From: Saccharopolyspora indica
Lineage (GTDB): Bacteria; Actinomycetota; Actinomycetes; Mycobacteriales; Pseudonocardiaceae
Assembly (NCBI RefSeq): GCF_027853965.1
Contig: NZ_JAQGLB010000025.1
Location: 46,363 to 110,362, forward strand
Direction of reading: 5' to 3'
Length of the DNA: 64,000 nt
The notes under the pieces were generated by a model, which was given only the letters and a program-made list of their open reading frames with translations, did no database searches and was not told where the DNA came from. Below, in pieces: positions 1 through 8,262 of the stretch. How positions within the stretch are numbered: the first letter of the stretch is position 1; each line of letters opens with the position of its first letter. The position numbers and the translations under genes were made by a program.

Positions 1-77
1 TCGCCATTGCAGCGTCGGGAGGGCCGCGGACCGTACCCTGTGCCGCGGTCGACGATGAGCGGCGGAGGCGAGCTGAA

Positions 78-1289
78 TTGACCCGAGCACAGGGGTTGCG
101 CCGGATCCGGGCCGACGTGCTGGTCCTGGCGCTGGGGATGGTGGCGGTCCTGCTGGGCGTGTTCAGCACCGCCGGTGCCGCGGCCAAGGCGCCGAGCACG
201 GCGATGCGCGGGGTGTGGATCGCCTCGGTGGCCAACATCGACTGGCCGAGCAAGCCGGGCCTGTCCGCCGAGCAGCAGCAGGCCGAGTACCGGAAGCTGC
301 TCGACCAGGCCGTGAACAACAAGTTGAACGCGGTGTTCGTGCAGGTCCGGCCGACCGCGGACGCGTTCTGGCCGTCGCCGCACGAGCCGTGGTCGCACTG
401 GTTGAGCGGCGAGCAGGGCAAGGATCCCGGCTACGACCCGCTGAAGTTCGCCGTCGACGAGGCGCACCAGCGCGGGCTGGCGTTCCACGCCTGGTTCAAC
501 CCGTACCGGGTCAGCATGCAGGACGATCCGCAGGCGCTGGTGCCCGAGCACCCGGCGCGGCAGCACCCGGACTGGACCTTCGCCTACGGCGGCAAGCTGT
601 ACTTCGACCCGGGCGTGCCCGCGGCGCGCGAGTTCGTCACCGAGGCGATCATGCACGCGGTGCGCAACTACGACGTGGACGGCGTGCACCTGGACGACTA
701 CTTCTACCCCTACCCCGTCGAGGGCGAGCAGATCCCTGACGAGGACACCTTCGCCGAGCACGGCGGCGACTTCACCGACATCGCCGACTGGCGGCGCGAC
801 AACGTGAACCGGCTGGTGTCCGATCTGGACACCGAGGTGCACGAGGCCAAGCCGGACGCGCAGTTCGGCGTCAGCCCGTTCGGCATCTGGCGCAACGCCT
901 CCAGCGACCCGGACGGCTCGGACACCAACGGGCTGGAGTCGTACTCGGCGATCTACGCCGACACCCGCAAGTGGGTCCAGCAGGGCTGGGTCGACTACAT
1001 CGCCCCGCAGGTCTACTGGCCGATCGGCCACTCGGCCGCCGACTACGCGAAACTCGTTCCCTGGTGGTCGGAAGCGGTCGCCGGCACCGACGTCGACCTC
1101 TACATCGGGCAGGCCGCCTACCGCGTCGGCCAGGAGGGCTGGACCGATCCGGGCGAGCTGTCGGAGCACCTGGCGCTCAACGCCGAGAACCCCGGCGTCA
1201 AGGGCGACATCTACTTCAGCGCGAAGTCGCTGACCAGCAACGCCGCCGAGGCCATCGCCCGGGTGGTCGAGGAGCACTACGGCGGCTGA
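78..1289 (+). CDS. Secreted GHL10-type (DUF187) glycoside hydrolase-like protein
   Basis: A 403-residue exported protein. The TTG start at 78 follows a GGCGGAGGCGAG purine-rich stretch. Residues 1-36 form an N-terminal signal or anchor (basic start, then a hydrophobic run ending near AGAAAK). The rest looks like the TIM-barrel GHL10 family: MRGVWIAS at 43-50, a conserved NPYRV near 141, DGVHLDDYFYP at 201-211 with the acidic pair expected at the active site, GVSPFGIW near 260 and DYIAPQVYW near 308. The family is thought to act on cell-surface or extracellular glycans; the substrate is unknown. It converges on the gntR gene with no spacer (stop at 1289, gntR stop codon begins at 1290). Confidence 0.85.
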   Translation: MTRAQGLRRIRADVLVLALGMVAVLLGVFSTAGAAAKAPSTAMRGVWIASVANIDWPSKPGLSAEQQQAEYRKLLDQAVNNKLNAVFVQVRPTADAFWPSPHEPWSHWLSGEQGKDPGYDPLKFAVDEAHQRGLAFHAWFNPYRVSMQDDPQALVPEHPARQHPDWTFAYGGKLYFDPGVPAAREFVTEAIMHAVRNYDVDGVHLDDYFYPYPVEGEQIPDEDTFAEHGGDFTDIADWRRDNVNRLVSDLDTEVHEAKPDAQFGVSPFGIWRNASSDPDGSDTNGLESYSAIYADTRKWVQQGWVDYIAPQVYWPIGHSAADYAKLVPWWSEAVAGTDVDLYIGQAAYRVGQEGWTDPGELSEHLALNAENPGVKGDIYFSAKSLTSNAAEAIARVVEEHYGG

Positions 1290-1919
1290 TCAGTCGCCCG
1301 GCTCGTCCCGGTAGATCTGCAGCCGGAGCTCGCGCGCCTTGGTCATGTGATCCCGCGCCAGGTCGTGCGCCCGGTCCGCGTCGCGCTGCTCGATCGCGTC
1401 GATGAGGGCGTGGTGCTCGGCCAGAGCTTCGGACCAGCGGCCCGGGACCTTCAGGGTGGTCGCCGGGTACCGGGTGAGGTGGTTGTTCAGGCGGGTCAGC
1501 AGGTCCACGATGGTGCCGTTGTGGCTGGCCACCCAGATCGCCTCGTGCACCGCGCGGTTGGCCGCCGCCATCGCGGGCGGATCATCGGTCGCGGTGCCGT
1601 CCATCGCCGTCTGGGCGCGCCGGATGCGGATCAGGTCGAAGTCGCTGCGCCGCTGGGCGGCGGCGGCGGCCGCGGTGGCCTCCAGGGAGATCCGGACCTC
1701 GTAGATCTCCAGGATCTCCTCGGGGCTGCGGGTGCGCACCCGCATGCCACGCTCGGCGCGTTCGACCAGGCCGTCCTGCTCCAGGCGGCGCAGCGCTTCG
1801 CGCACCGGTGTGCGGCTGGTGCCGTACTTCTCGGCCAGCACTAGCTCGACCAGTTGGGCCCCGGCCTCGAACGTGCCGTCGACGATCTCGCCGCGCAGCC
1901 GGTCGTACACCTCGGACAG
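1290..1919 (-). CDS. GntR-family regulator, FCD (FadR-type) subfamily
   Basis: A DNA-binding repressor: winged helix-turn-helix at residues ~5-65 (SEVYDRLRGEIVDG ... TSRTPVREALRRLEQDGLV) followed by an all-helical FCD ligand domain (ALAEHHALIDAIEQRDADRA near the C-terminus). An ATG at 1991 is open, but it sits inside a palindrome and adds a poor N-terminus. A strong AAGGAGG (1934-1928) lies 8 nt before an in-frame CTG (1919) that starts exactly at the conserved LSEVYDRLR; GTG 1910 is the other option. It is the last gene of the aldehyde dehydrogenase operon and probably represses that operon and the divergent transporter operon. Family call sure, start uncertain. Confidence 0.85.
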   Translation of the reverse strand: MSEVYDRLRGEIVDGTFEAGAQLVELVLAEKYGTSRTPVREALRRLEQDGLVERAERGMRVRTRSPEEILEIYEVRISLEATAAAAAAQRRSDFDLIRIRRAQTAMDGTATDDPPAMAAANRAVHEAIWVASHNGTIVDLLTRLNNHLTRYPATTLKVPGRWSEALAEHHALIDAIEQRDADRAHDLARDHMTKARELRLQIYRDEPGD

Positions 1920-1973
1920 CGCTGCCCCCTCCTTCTGCAGATCCGCTCGCGGCGGAGCACTCGACGAGCCACA

Positions 1974-1989
1974 GCATACCTCGGTATGC
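1974..1989. promoter_or_regulatory. Palindromic operator candidate upstream of gntR
   Basis: GCATACCTCGGTATGC is an inverted repeat with perfect 7-bp arms and a 2-nt centre. It lies in the gap between the MBL gene stop (1999) and gntR. The GCATAC half-site recurs in the divergent promoter region near 6.8 kb, so autoregulation by the GntR protein is inferred. Confidence 0.55.
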
Positions 1990-1998
1990 ATTGCGCCC

Positions 1999-2784
1999 TC
2001 AGGCGATCCGCACGGCCAGTCCCTCCAGGCCCGGCACCGCCGGGAACCGTTGCAGCACCTGAGGATCGTGGCCGGGCACGATCAGCTCCGGGCGGTCCGC
2101 CAGCGCGTGCAGGACGTCGAAGGCGTCGTACATCGTCGGCAGGTGCGTCACCACCCCGTAGGGCTTGCGCTGCTCGACGTTCTCGTAGAAGTGGGACGCG
2201 TCGGCGGCCAGCACCACGTTGCCCGCCGCGGTGCGGACCCGCACCACCTGCAGGCCCGGGGTGTGCCCGCCGACCCGGTGCGCGGTCACCCCCGGCACCA
2301 CCTCGTGCACCCCGTCGACCAGGCGCACCCGGCCGGTGAAGTTCTGCTCCACCAGGTAGCCGACGTCGGCGGGCTCCACGAAGTGCGCCAGCTGCCCGCG
2401 CGAGGCGTGCCGGGACGTCCAGAACGCCAGCTCCGACTCCTGCAGCACCACCTCCGCGCGCGGGAAGTCGGCCACGTGCCCGGAGTGGTCGTAGTGCAGG
2501 TGGCTGATCACCAGGTGGCCGATGCCATCCGGCTCCACGCCCAGCGCGCGGATGGTGTCCATCGGGGAGCGCAGGTAGTCGCGATTGCCGCGCCGCGCCG
2601 CCGTTTCCGGGGTGAAACCGGCGTCGAAGAGCACCGCGCGGGAGTCCGAGACGGCCAGCCACACGTAGTAGGAGATCGGCCAGTCGTCCAGGGCGCACGG
2701 GTCGTGGCCGTAGAAGTGCTCACCGCGCACCGACGCGCCCCGGTGCGCGAACCTGATCGCGTAGACCTGGAACTCCTCAGCCAC
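1999..2784 (-). CDS. Metallo-beta-lactamase-fold hydrolase, lactonase-like
   Basis: A 261-residue MBL-fold enzyme with the HxHxDH zinc motif (HLHYDHSGH) and downstream metal ligands (GGHTPGL; ADASHFYEN; VPGHDP). The overall pattern resembles the AttM/AiiA N-acyl-homoserine or gamma-butyrolactone lactonases. GTG 2784 is preferred: it keeps an 8-bp overlap with the upstream flavoprotein gene and is preceded by GGGAGG; GTG 2811 would overlap more. It sits in an operon with aldehyde and hydroxyacid dehydrogenases, as in the Agrobacterium blc (att) lactone operon. A lactone substrate is inference. Confidence 0.8.
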   Translation of the reverse strand: MAEEFQVYAIRFAHRGASVRGEHFYGHDPCALDDWPISYYVWLAVSDSRAVLFDAGFTPETAARRGNRDYLRSPMDTIRALGVEPDGIGHLVISHLHYDHSGHVADFPRAEVVLQESELAFWTSRHASRGQLAHFVEPADVGYLVEQNFTGRVRLVDGVHEVVPGVTAHRVGGHTPGLQVVRVRTAAGNVVLAADASHFYENVEQRKPYGVVTHLPTMYDAFDVLHALADRPELIVPGHDPQVLQRFPAVPGLEGLAVRIA

Positions 2785-4249
2785 GGCGCGCCGACCTCCC
2801 GGCCCCGGCACCGGCCAGCCGCCCGAACACCGCTCCCGAGGTCAGGCCGCTGCCGCCCGGGTAGTTGCCGGAGAACAGCCCGCCGACCATCTCCCCCGCG
2901 GCGTAGAACCCCTCGATCGGCCGGCCGCCGGTGTCCAGGACCCGGGCGGACTCGTCGACGTGCAGGCCGCCGAAGGTGAAGGTGATGCCGCAGCCGACGA
3001 CGTAGCCGTAGTACGGGGCGGTGTCCAGCGCCTGCGCCCAGTTGGACTTGGGCGGGTCGACCCGGGCGGCGCGGCCGTCCTTGACCGCCGGGTCGAACGG
3101 TTCGTCCATGATGGACTCGTTGAACTCCTCGACGGTGCGCTGCAAACCCGCCGCGTCGACGCCCAGCTCCGCGGCGAGCGCGGCGAGCGAGCCGGCCTGC
3201 GCGCCCGCGATCGGCCGCGAGTCGTACTCCTCCTTGCGCAGCAGCGGGCGGGTCTTGGCGTCGAAGAGCTGGAACGCGCGGCCCTGCGGCTGGTGCAGGA
3301 TCTCCCGGCCGTACTTGGCGTAGGTGTAGTTGCGGAAGTCCGCGCCCTCGTCGACGAAGCGCTCGCCGTCGACGTTGACCACGATGCCGATCGGATAGCT
3401 CTGCCGGGTCAGCTGGTTGGTCAGCTCCCGGTTGCCGCCGGTCGGGCTGCCGTCGGCGTCCCAGGCGACGCTGTGGCAGGAACCCCAGTCGCCGTGCGGG
3501 GCGGCGCCGAGGGCCAGCGCGAGTTCGAGCACCTCGCCGGTGTTGGTGGGCGTGCCGCGGACCAGGGCGCGGTCCCAGCCCTCGCCGAGGTGCTCGGCGC
3601 GGCGCTGCGGGTCGGACTCGAAGCCACCGGCCGAGAGCACCACGGCTCCGGCGGCGATCCGGTGCTCGGCACCGGCGGAATCGCGGTAGGTGACACCGCG
3701 CTCGGCCTGGTGCAGCGCGGTGACCTCCGCCCCGTAGCGGATCTCCACACCCGCTTCCAGCGCGGCCTCGGTGTGCTGGGCGATGAGCCCCTTGCCGCCG
3801 TCGACGGTGCCGACGAACAGGCCACCGGAGAACACCCACTTGCCGTCCGAGAGGTAGGACTGCCGCTCGTACATCAGCCGCCACCTGATGCCCTTGGTGG
3901 CCAGCCAGCGCACCGCGTCGGCGGAGCGGGAGACCAGGACCTCGGTCAGCACCGGATCGCACCTGCCGCCGGTGACCCGCCGCATGTCGGCCGCGAAGGC
4001 GCTCGCCGGGTAGGCGGGCACCACGGAGTCGGTGTGCCGCTCGTCGGGTTCGAGCAGGTCGGCGAACTCCTCGATGCCGTCGATGGCGAACCGGAACGCA
4101 CCCGCGGTGTAGAACGAGTTGCCCCCGGCCGCGGCTTCGGGCGCCTTCTCCAGCAGCAGCACCTTCGCGCCCTGCTCCACGGCCGAGTGCGCGGCGGAGA
4201 ACCCGGCGTTGCCGCCGCCGACCACCACCACGTCGAACTGGTCGGTCAT
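2777..4249 (-). CDS. FAD-dependent dehydrogenase of the tricarballylate dehydrogenase (TcuA)/fumarate reductase type
   Basis: 490 residues. The N-terminal Rossmann FAD site VVVVGGGNAGFSAA (residues ~7-20) is followed by LLLEKAPE and GGNS, the usual FAD_binding_2 layout. The C-terminal FAD-binding segment reads GCGITFTFGGLHVDESARVLD and then GFYAAGEMVGGLFSGNYPGGSGLTSG. The best family match is FAD-dependent tricarballylate dehydrogenase, which oxidises small carboxylic acids; the exact substrate cannot be read. It overlaps the upstream hydroxyacid dehydrogenase gene by 4 bp (ATGA), so the two are translationally coupled, and it overlaps the lactonase-like gene by 8 bp. Confidence 0.85.
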   Translation of the reverse strand: MTDQFDVVVVGGGNAGFSAAHSAVEQGAKVLLLEKAPEAAAGGNSFYTAGAFRFAIDGIEEFADLLEPDERHTDSVVPAYPASAFAADMRRVTGGRCDPVLTEVLVSRSADAVRWLATKGIRWRLMYERQSYLSDGKWVFSGGLFVGTVDGGKGLIAQHTEAALEAGVEIRYGAEVTALHQAERGVTYRDSAGAEHRIAAGAVVLSAGGFESDPQRRAEHLGEGWDRALVRGTPTNTGEVLELALALGAAPHGDWGSCHSVAWDADGSPTGGNRELTNQLTRQSYPIGIVVNVDGERFVDEGADFRNYTYAKYGREILHQPQGRAFQLFDAKTRPLLRKEEYDSRPIAGAQAGSLAALAAELGVDAAGLQRTVEEFNESIMDEPFDPAVKDGRAARVDPPKSNWAQALDTAPYYGYVVGCGITFTFGGLHVDESARVLDTGGRPIEGFYAAGEMVGGLFSGNYPGGSGLTSGAVFGRLAGAGAGRSARRG

Positions 4250-5157
4250 CCTTCGTCTCCCTCGTCGTCGGAGGTTTCGGTCATGGGGCGCCCGGTCCAG
4301 CGCTCCCAGAGCGTGGCGATCGAGGCGTAGTCGAGCCTGCCGAGCCCTTCGGCGACGCCGAGCTCGTAGACGGTGTGCGCGCCTTGGATGCCGAACAGCG
4401 GCACACCGGTGTCCTGGGCCATGGCCAGCGCCAGGGTGGAGTCCTTGCGGGCGGCCTCGGTGGGCATGCCGCCCTCGTAGTCACCGCGCAGGATCCGCTC
4501 CGCGAAGCGGTGCGTCAGCGGCCGCGTCAGCCCGGCTTCCGGCCCGGACAGCAGCGCGGCCAGCGCCGAACCGGACACCCCGGTGGCCGCGGCCAGCGCC
4601 CCGGCCTCGGCCAGCACCACCATCACGGCGTGCGCCACCGCGTTGTTGATCACCTTCGCGGCCATGCCGCTGCCCACCGGGCCGAACCTGGTGGTGGTCG
4701 CGCTGATCGCGCCCATCACCCCGGCCACCTTGTCCACATCGGACTCCTCGCCGCCGACCAGCAGCGTCGCGGTGCCACCGGCCATCTGGGCCACGCCCGA
4801 GAGGATCGCCGCGTCCACGACGCCGATCCCGTGCGCCGCGCAGATCCGCTGCTCTTCGAGCACGTCGGCGGGGTTGACCGTGCTGGTCTCCAGGATCACG
4901 CCGCCCGCGCGCATCCGCGGCGCGAGGTCGGCGATCACCTGCAGCGAGATCTTCGGCGCGGGCAGCGAGAGCACCACGACGTCGGTCTCCGCGAGGTCGG
5001 CCACCGATCCGGCGGCGGTGACCTGCGGGTGCTCGACGGCCCGCGCGACCCGCTCCGGATCGAGGTCGAACACGCGAAGCGGACCACGCGCGGCTAGGCG
5101 CCCGGCGACCGCACCGCCCATGTTCCCCAGGCCACACAGCGAAACGGCGTCGCTCAC
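4246..5157 (-). CDS. NAD(P)-dependent beta-hydroxyacid dehydrogenase
   Basis: 303 residues, GTG start at 5157 with AGGAG 8 nt upstream. The Rossmann motif CGLGNMGGAVAGRL lies at residues 8-21, with DLDPERV after it. The beta-HAD substrate and catalytic segment is GPVGSGMAAKVINN with the catalytic Lys, followed by the helical C-terminal domain. The family includes 3-hydroxyisobutyrate, tartronate-semialdehyde and gamma-hydroxybutyrate dehydrogenases. Its place between an aldehyde dehydrogenase and a lactonase-like gene suggests oxidation of a hydroxyacid to a semialdehyde, which the dehydrogenase would finish. Confidence 0.85.
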   Translation of the reverse strand: MSDAVSLCGLGNMGGAVAGRLAARGPLRVFDLDPERVARAVEHPQVTAAGSVADLAETDVVVLSLPAPKISLQVIADLAPRMRAGGVILETSTVNPADVLEEQRICAAHGIGVVDAAILSGVAQMAGGTATLLVGGEESDVDKVAGVMGAISATTTRFGPVGSGMAAKVINNAVAHAVMVVLAEAGALAAATGVSGSALAALLSGPEAGLTRPLTHRFAERILRGDYEGGMPTEAARKDSTLALAMAQDTGVPLFGIQGAHTVYELGVAEGLGRLDYASIATLWERWTGRPMTETSDDEGDEG

Positions 5158-5199
5158 CGGCGTTCTCCTTCCAGTTGACGAGTTCGTCGGGAAAAGAAT

Positions 5200-6681
5200 T
5201 CAGAGGCGGATCGAGAAGGGGTCCGGGGTCTGGCCGGTCAGGTCGATCATCACGTTCTTCGTGCTCAGGTACTCGTGCAGCGCTTCCTCGCCGCGTTCGC
5301 GGCCGTAGCCGGACTTCCGGGTCCCGCCGAACGGGGCCTGCGCGGCGCTGGCGCGGTAGGTGTTCACCCACACCGTGCCCGCCCGCAGCCGCTTGGCGAC
5401 CCGGTGGGCGCGGGTCAGGTCGTTGGTCCAGATCCCCGAGGCCAGGCCGAAGTCGCTGTCGTTGGCGATCGCGACGGCCTCGTCGTCGTCGGCGAACGGG
5501 ATCGCGCTGAGCACCGGGCCGAAGATCTCCTCGCGGGCCAGCGCCGAGGTGTTGGCGACGTCGGCGAACACCGTCGGCCGCACGAACAGGCCCTCGCCCA
5601 GCGCCGGTTCGTCGACCGGCGCGGCACCGGCCACCGCGCGGGCCCCGGACTCGACTCCGGCGGCGATGGCGCGCTGGATGCGGTCGCGCTGCGGCCGGTT
5701 GGCGACCGGCCCCATCTGCGTCCGCGGGTCCGCCGGATCGCCGAGGCGGATCTCCGCGGCGCGCGCCGCGACCGCCTGCACCACCTGGTCGTAGACCGAT
5801 TCGTGCACCAGCAGCCGACTGCCCGCGATGCAGGTCTGCCCGCCTGCCGCGAAGATCCCGGCGACCGCGCCGGTGACCGCGCGGTCCAGGTCGGCGTCGG
5901 CGAAGACGATGTTCGGCGACTTGCCGCCCAGCTCCAGGGTGACCGGGACCAGGTTCTTGGCGGCGGCAGCGGCGATCGCGCTGCCGGTCGGGACGCTGCC
6001 GGTGAAGCTGATCCGGTCCAGGCCGGCGTGCTCGGTCAGCGCGATCCCGGCCTGCGGGCCGCCGGTCACGATGTTGATCACGCCCGGCGGGAATCCGGCC
6101 CGCTCCACCAGGTCCGCCATCCGCAGCGTGGTCGCCGAGGCGTGCTCGGAAGGCTTGACCACCACGCAGCACCCGGCCGCCAGCGCCGGGGCGAGCTTGT
6201 TGGCCAGCAGCTGCATCGGCGAGTTCCAGGCGGTGATCAGGGCCGCGACGCCGATCGGCTCGGCCACCGTGTAGTCCAGGGCGTCCGGGGTGTCCAGCGG
6301 GATGGTGCGCCCGCAGAGCTTGTCGGCGTACCCGGCGAAGAACCGGTAGTTGCGGGCCGCGAAGCGCGCCTGGCCGGTGGTCTCGCGGACCAGCTTGCCG
6401 TTGTCGGCAGACTCCAGCCGCCCGAGCTCGTCGGCGTGCTCCTCGACCAGCCCGGCCAACCGGTGCATCAGTTCGGCGCGGCGGATGCCGGGAGTCGTCG
6501 ACCAGCCGCCGTCGAAGGCGGCGCGGGCCGCGGCGACCGCGGCGTCGACGTCCTGCGGGCCGGCGTCCGGGACGGTGGCGAACTCGGCGGCGGTGAAGGG
6601 GTTGATCGCGGGCAGCTCCTGCCCGGTGGCCGCCCGCACCCGCTGCCCGCCGACGAGCATCCGGAATTCGGGGTTGGTCAT
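5200..6681 (-). CDS. NAD(P)-dependent aldehyde dehydrogenase
   Basis: 493 residues from ATG 6681 (GGAG 8 nt upstream); a longer frame to 6747 lacks the family N-terminus. Family motifs: AWNSPMQLLANKLAPALAAG, SFTGSVPTGSAI, the general base in LELGGKSPNIVF, the nucleophilic Cys in GGQTCIAGSRLL, and GPVLSAIPF. It is the first gene of a five-gene minus-strand operon (aldehyde dehydrogenase, hydroxyacid dehydrogenase, flavoprotein, MBL protein, GntR), 42 nt before the next gene. It probably oxidises a semialdehyde in the pathway that the divergent transporters feed. Confidence 0.9.
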   Translation of the reverse strand: MTNPEFRMLVGGQRVRAATGQELPAINPFTAAEFATVPDAGPQDVDAAVAAARAAFDGGWSTTPGIRRAELMHRLAGLVEEHADELGRLESADNGKLVRETTGQARFAARNYRFFAGYADKLCGRTIPLDTPDALDYTVAEPIGVAALITAWNSPMQLLANKLAPALAAGCCVVVKPSEHASATTLRMADLVERAGFPPGVINIVTGGPQAGIALTEHAGLDRISFTGSVPTGSAIAAAAAKNLVPVTLELGGKSPNIVFADADLDRAVTGAVAGIFAAGGQTCIAGSRLLVHESVYDQVVQAVAARAAEIRLGDPADPRTQMGPVANRPQRDRIQRAIAAGVESGARAVAGAAPVDEPALGEGLFVRPTVFADVANTSALAREEIFGPVLSAIPFADDDEAVAIANDSDFGLASGIWTNDLTRAHRVAKRLRAGTVWVNTYRASAAQAPFGGTRKSGYGRERGEEALHEYLSTKNVMIDLTGQTPDPFSIRL

Positions 6682-6751
6682 GTGGCGCGCTCCGTGTCGG
6701 TCGTCGGCTTCGCGGCGCGCCTCGACATCCTCGGTCCACATCGGCACGCCG

Positions 6752-6882
6752 TTGTATACAAAAGAATACGCACAGCGCGATGCCCTATGTCAAGCAAGGA
6801 TCACCAGCCCACGAACAAGAGAGCGCACAAGGCAGAAAGGGTATTGACGCCGAAGGACGCAAACGTATCCTGCTGCATACAG
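6752..6882. promoter_or_regulatory. Divergent promoters with matching GntR operator candidates
   Basis: Minus strand: TTGACA (6793-6788), 19-nt spacer, TATTCT (6768-6763), one base, then the palindrome TTGTATACAA (6761-6752). Plus strand: TTGACG (6844-6849), 16-nt spacer, TATCCT (6866-6871), one base, then CTGCATACAG (6873-6882). Both near-palindromes share TGYATACA and sit at the same offset after the -10, where a repressor would block both promoters. GTATAC cores are typical of FCD-type GntR operators. This region controls the catabolic operon and the transporter operon. Confidence 0.6.
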
Positions 6883-6938
6883 TCGCGCTCCGCTGCATCC
6901 GCAGCGGCCGCCGTCGTCCCCCGCGGAGAGGAACAACG

Positions 6939-8207
6939 ATGTCCGCTGCGATCGCGACCAGCGTGTGCTGCCTGGTCCTGATGTTCGCCATGGCGATCAC
7001 CTTCAACGTCAACATCGGCGCGCTCGGCTTCGTCGCCGCGCTGGTGGTCGCCACCGTCGGCGGGCTGTCCTCGGACCAGCTGCTGGAGTCCTTCCCGGCC
7101 GACATCTTCGTGCTGATCGCCGGGGTCACGTACCTGTTCGCGATCGCCCGCGAGAACGGCACCGTCGAGCTCATCATCCGGACCGGTGTGCGGCTGGTCG
7201 CCGGCAAGGTGGCGCTGATCCCGGTGGTGTTCGGCGCGATCGCGGCCCTGCTGGTGGCCTTCGGGGTCTTCCCCTCCGCGGCGCTGGCGCTGCTGGCACC
7301 GCTGGCGATGACCTTCGCCGCGCAGTACCGGGTCAGCCCGCTGCTGATGGGCCTGATCGTGCTGCACGGCGTCAACGCGACGGCGATGTCACCGCTGAAC
7401 TCCTACGGCGCGGTCACGCAGCGCGTGCTGACCGAGTCCGGGCTGGCCGACGTGTCGATCTGGTCGGTGTTCACCCTCTTCCTGGCGATGTACCTGCTGC
7501 TGATGACCGCGGTGTACTTCGCCTTCGGCGGCCTGCGGCTGATCCGGCGCGGCCACGGCGCGGAACCGGCCGTCGACGGCGTCGGCGCGGAGGTGACCAG
7601 CAGCGATGTCACCGGCGAGCAGAAGGTGACGTTGCTGGCCATCGCCGCGCTGGTGGTGCTGGCGCTGGGCTTCGGCCTCGACGTCGGGATCACCGCCTTC
7701 GGCCTCGGCGCGCTGCTCACCCTGTTCTTCCCGAAGCGGGCCGACGGCGCGATCCGGGGCATCTCGTGGAGCGTCATCCTGCTGACCTCGGGGCTGTTCG
7801 TCTTCGTCGGGGTCGCGAAGGAGGTCGGCGCGATCGACTACGCCTCCCACGCGATCGGCAGCCTGGGCGACCCGGTCCTGACGACGCTGCTGGCGTTCCT
7901 GGTCGGCGGCGTGGTCTCGGCGTTCGCCTCCACCACCGCGACGCTCGGCGCGACGTTCCCCATCCTGATCCCGCCGCTGCAGGCCGCCGACTTCCCGCAC
8001 ATCCCCGGCGCGGTGGCCGGTTTCGGCGTGGCCGCCAGCGTCGTGGACGTCAGCCCCACCTCGCCCAGCGGCGCGATGCTGATGGCCAACGTCCGCAACC
8101 GCGACAAGCAGGTCTACTTCCGCCAACTGGTGTTCTACGCGGGCGCGATGCTGGTCGCCGGCTCGCTCGTCCCGTGGCTCCTGCTGGTGGTGCTCGGCCT
8201 GGGCTGA
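6939..8207 (+). CDS. MatC/SLC13-type carboxylate permease
   Basis: 422 residues from ATG 6939, preceded by GGAGAGG. The N-terminus (VCCLVLMFAMAITFNVNIGALGFVAALVV) matches the MatC N-terminal domain of dicarboxylate/malonate carriers. About 10-12 hydrophobic segments are visible, with two related halves, as in ion-transporter superfamily permeases. It is the first gene of the plus-strand arm of the regulon and probably imports the organic acid that the divergent dehydrogenases degrade. The substrate is not determined. Confidence 0.8.
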   Translation: MSAAIATSVCCLVLMFAMAITFNVNIGALGFVAALVVATVGGLSSDQLLESFPADIFVLIAGVTYLFAIARENGTVELIIRTGVRLVAGKVALIPVVFGAIAALLVAFGVFPSAALALLAPLAMTFAAQYRVSPLLMGLIVLHGVNATAMSPLNSYGAVTQRVLTESGLADVSIWSVFTLFLAMYLLLMTAVYFAFGGLRLIRRGHGAEPAVDGVGAEVTSSDVTGEQKVTLLAIAALVVLALGFGLDVGITAFGLGALLTLFFPKRADGAIRGISWSVILLTSGLFVFVGVAKEVGAIDYASHAIGSLGDPVLTTLLAFLVGGVVSAFASTTATLGATFPILIPPLQAADFPHIPGAVAGFGVAASVVDVSPTSPSGAMLMANVRNRDKQVYFRQLVFYAGAMLVAGSLVPWLLLVVLGLG

Positions 8208-8262
8208 GCATCCCGCGAACTCCCGAATCCGATCGCACACCGTCGCACGCCGAAGAGGTCCG

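Noticed and set aside
1732..6981. Long plus-strand open frames (for example 1732-2979, 2960-4330, 5275-6981) opposite the catabolic operon
   Set aside because: They are Arg/Ala/Gly/His-rich antisense shadows caused by high GC at wobble positions; the minus-strand proteins carry all family motifs.
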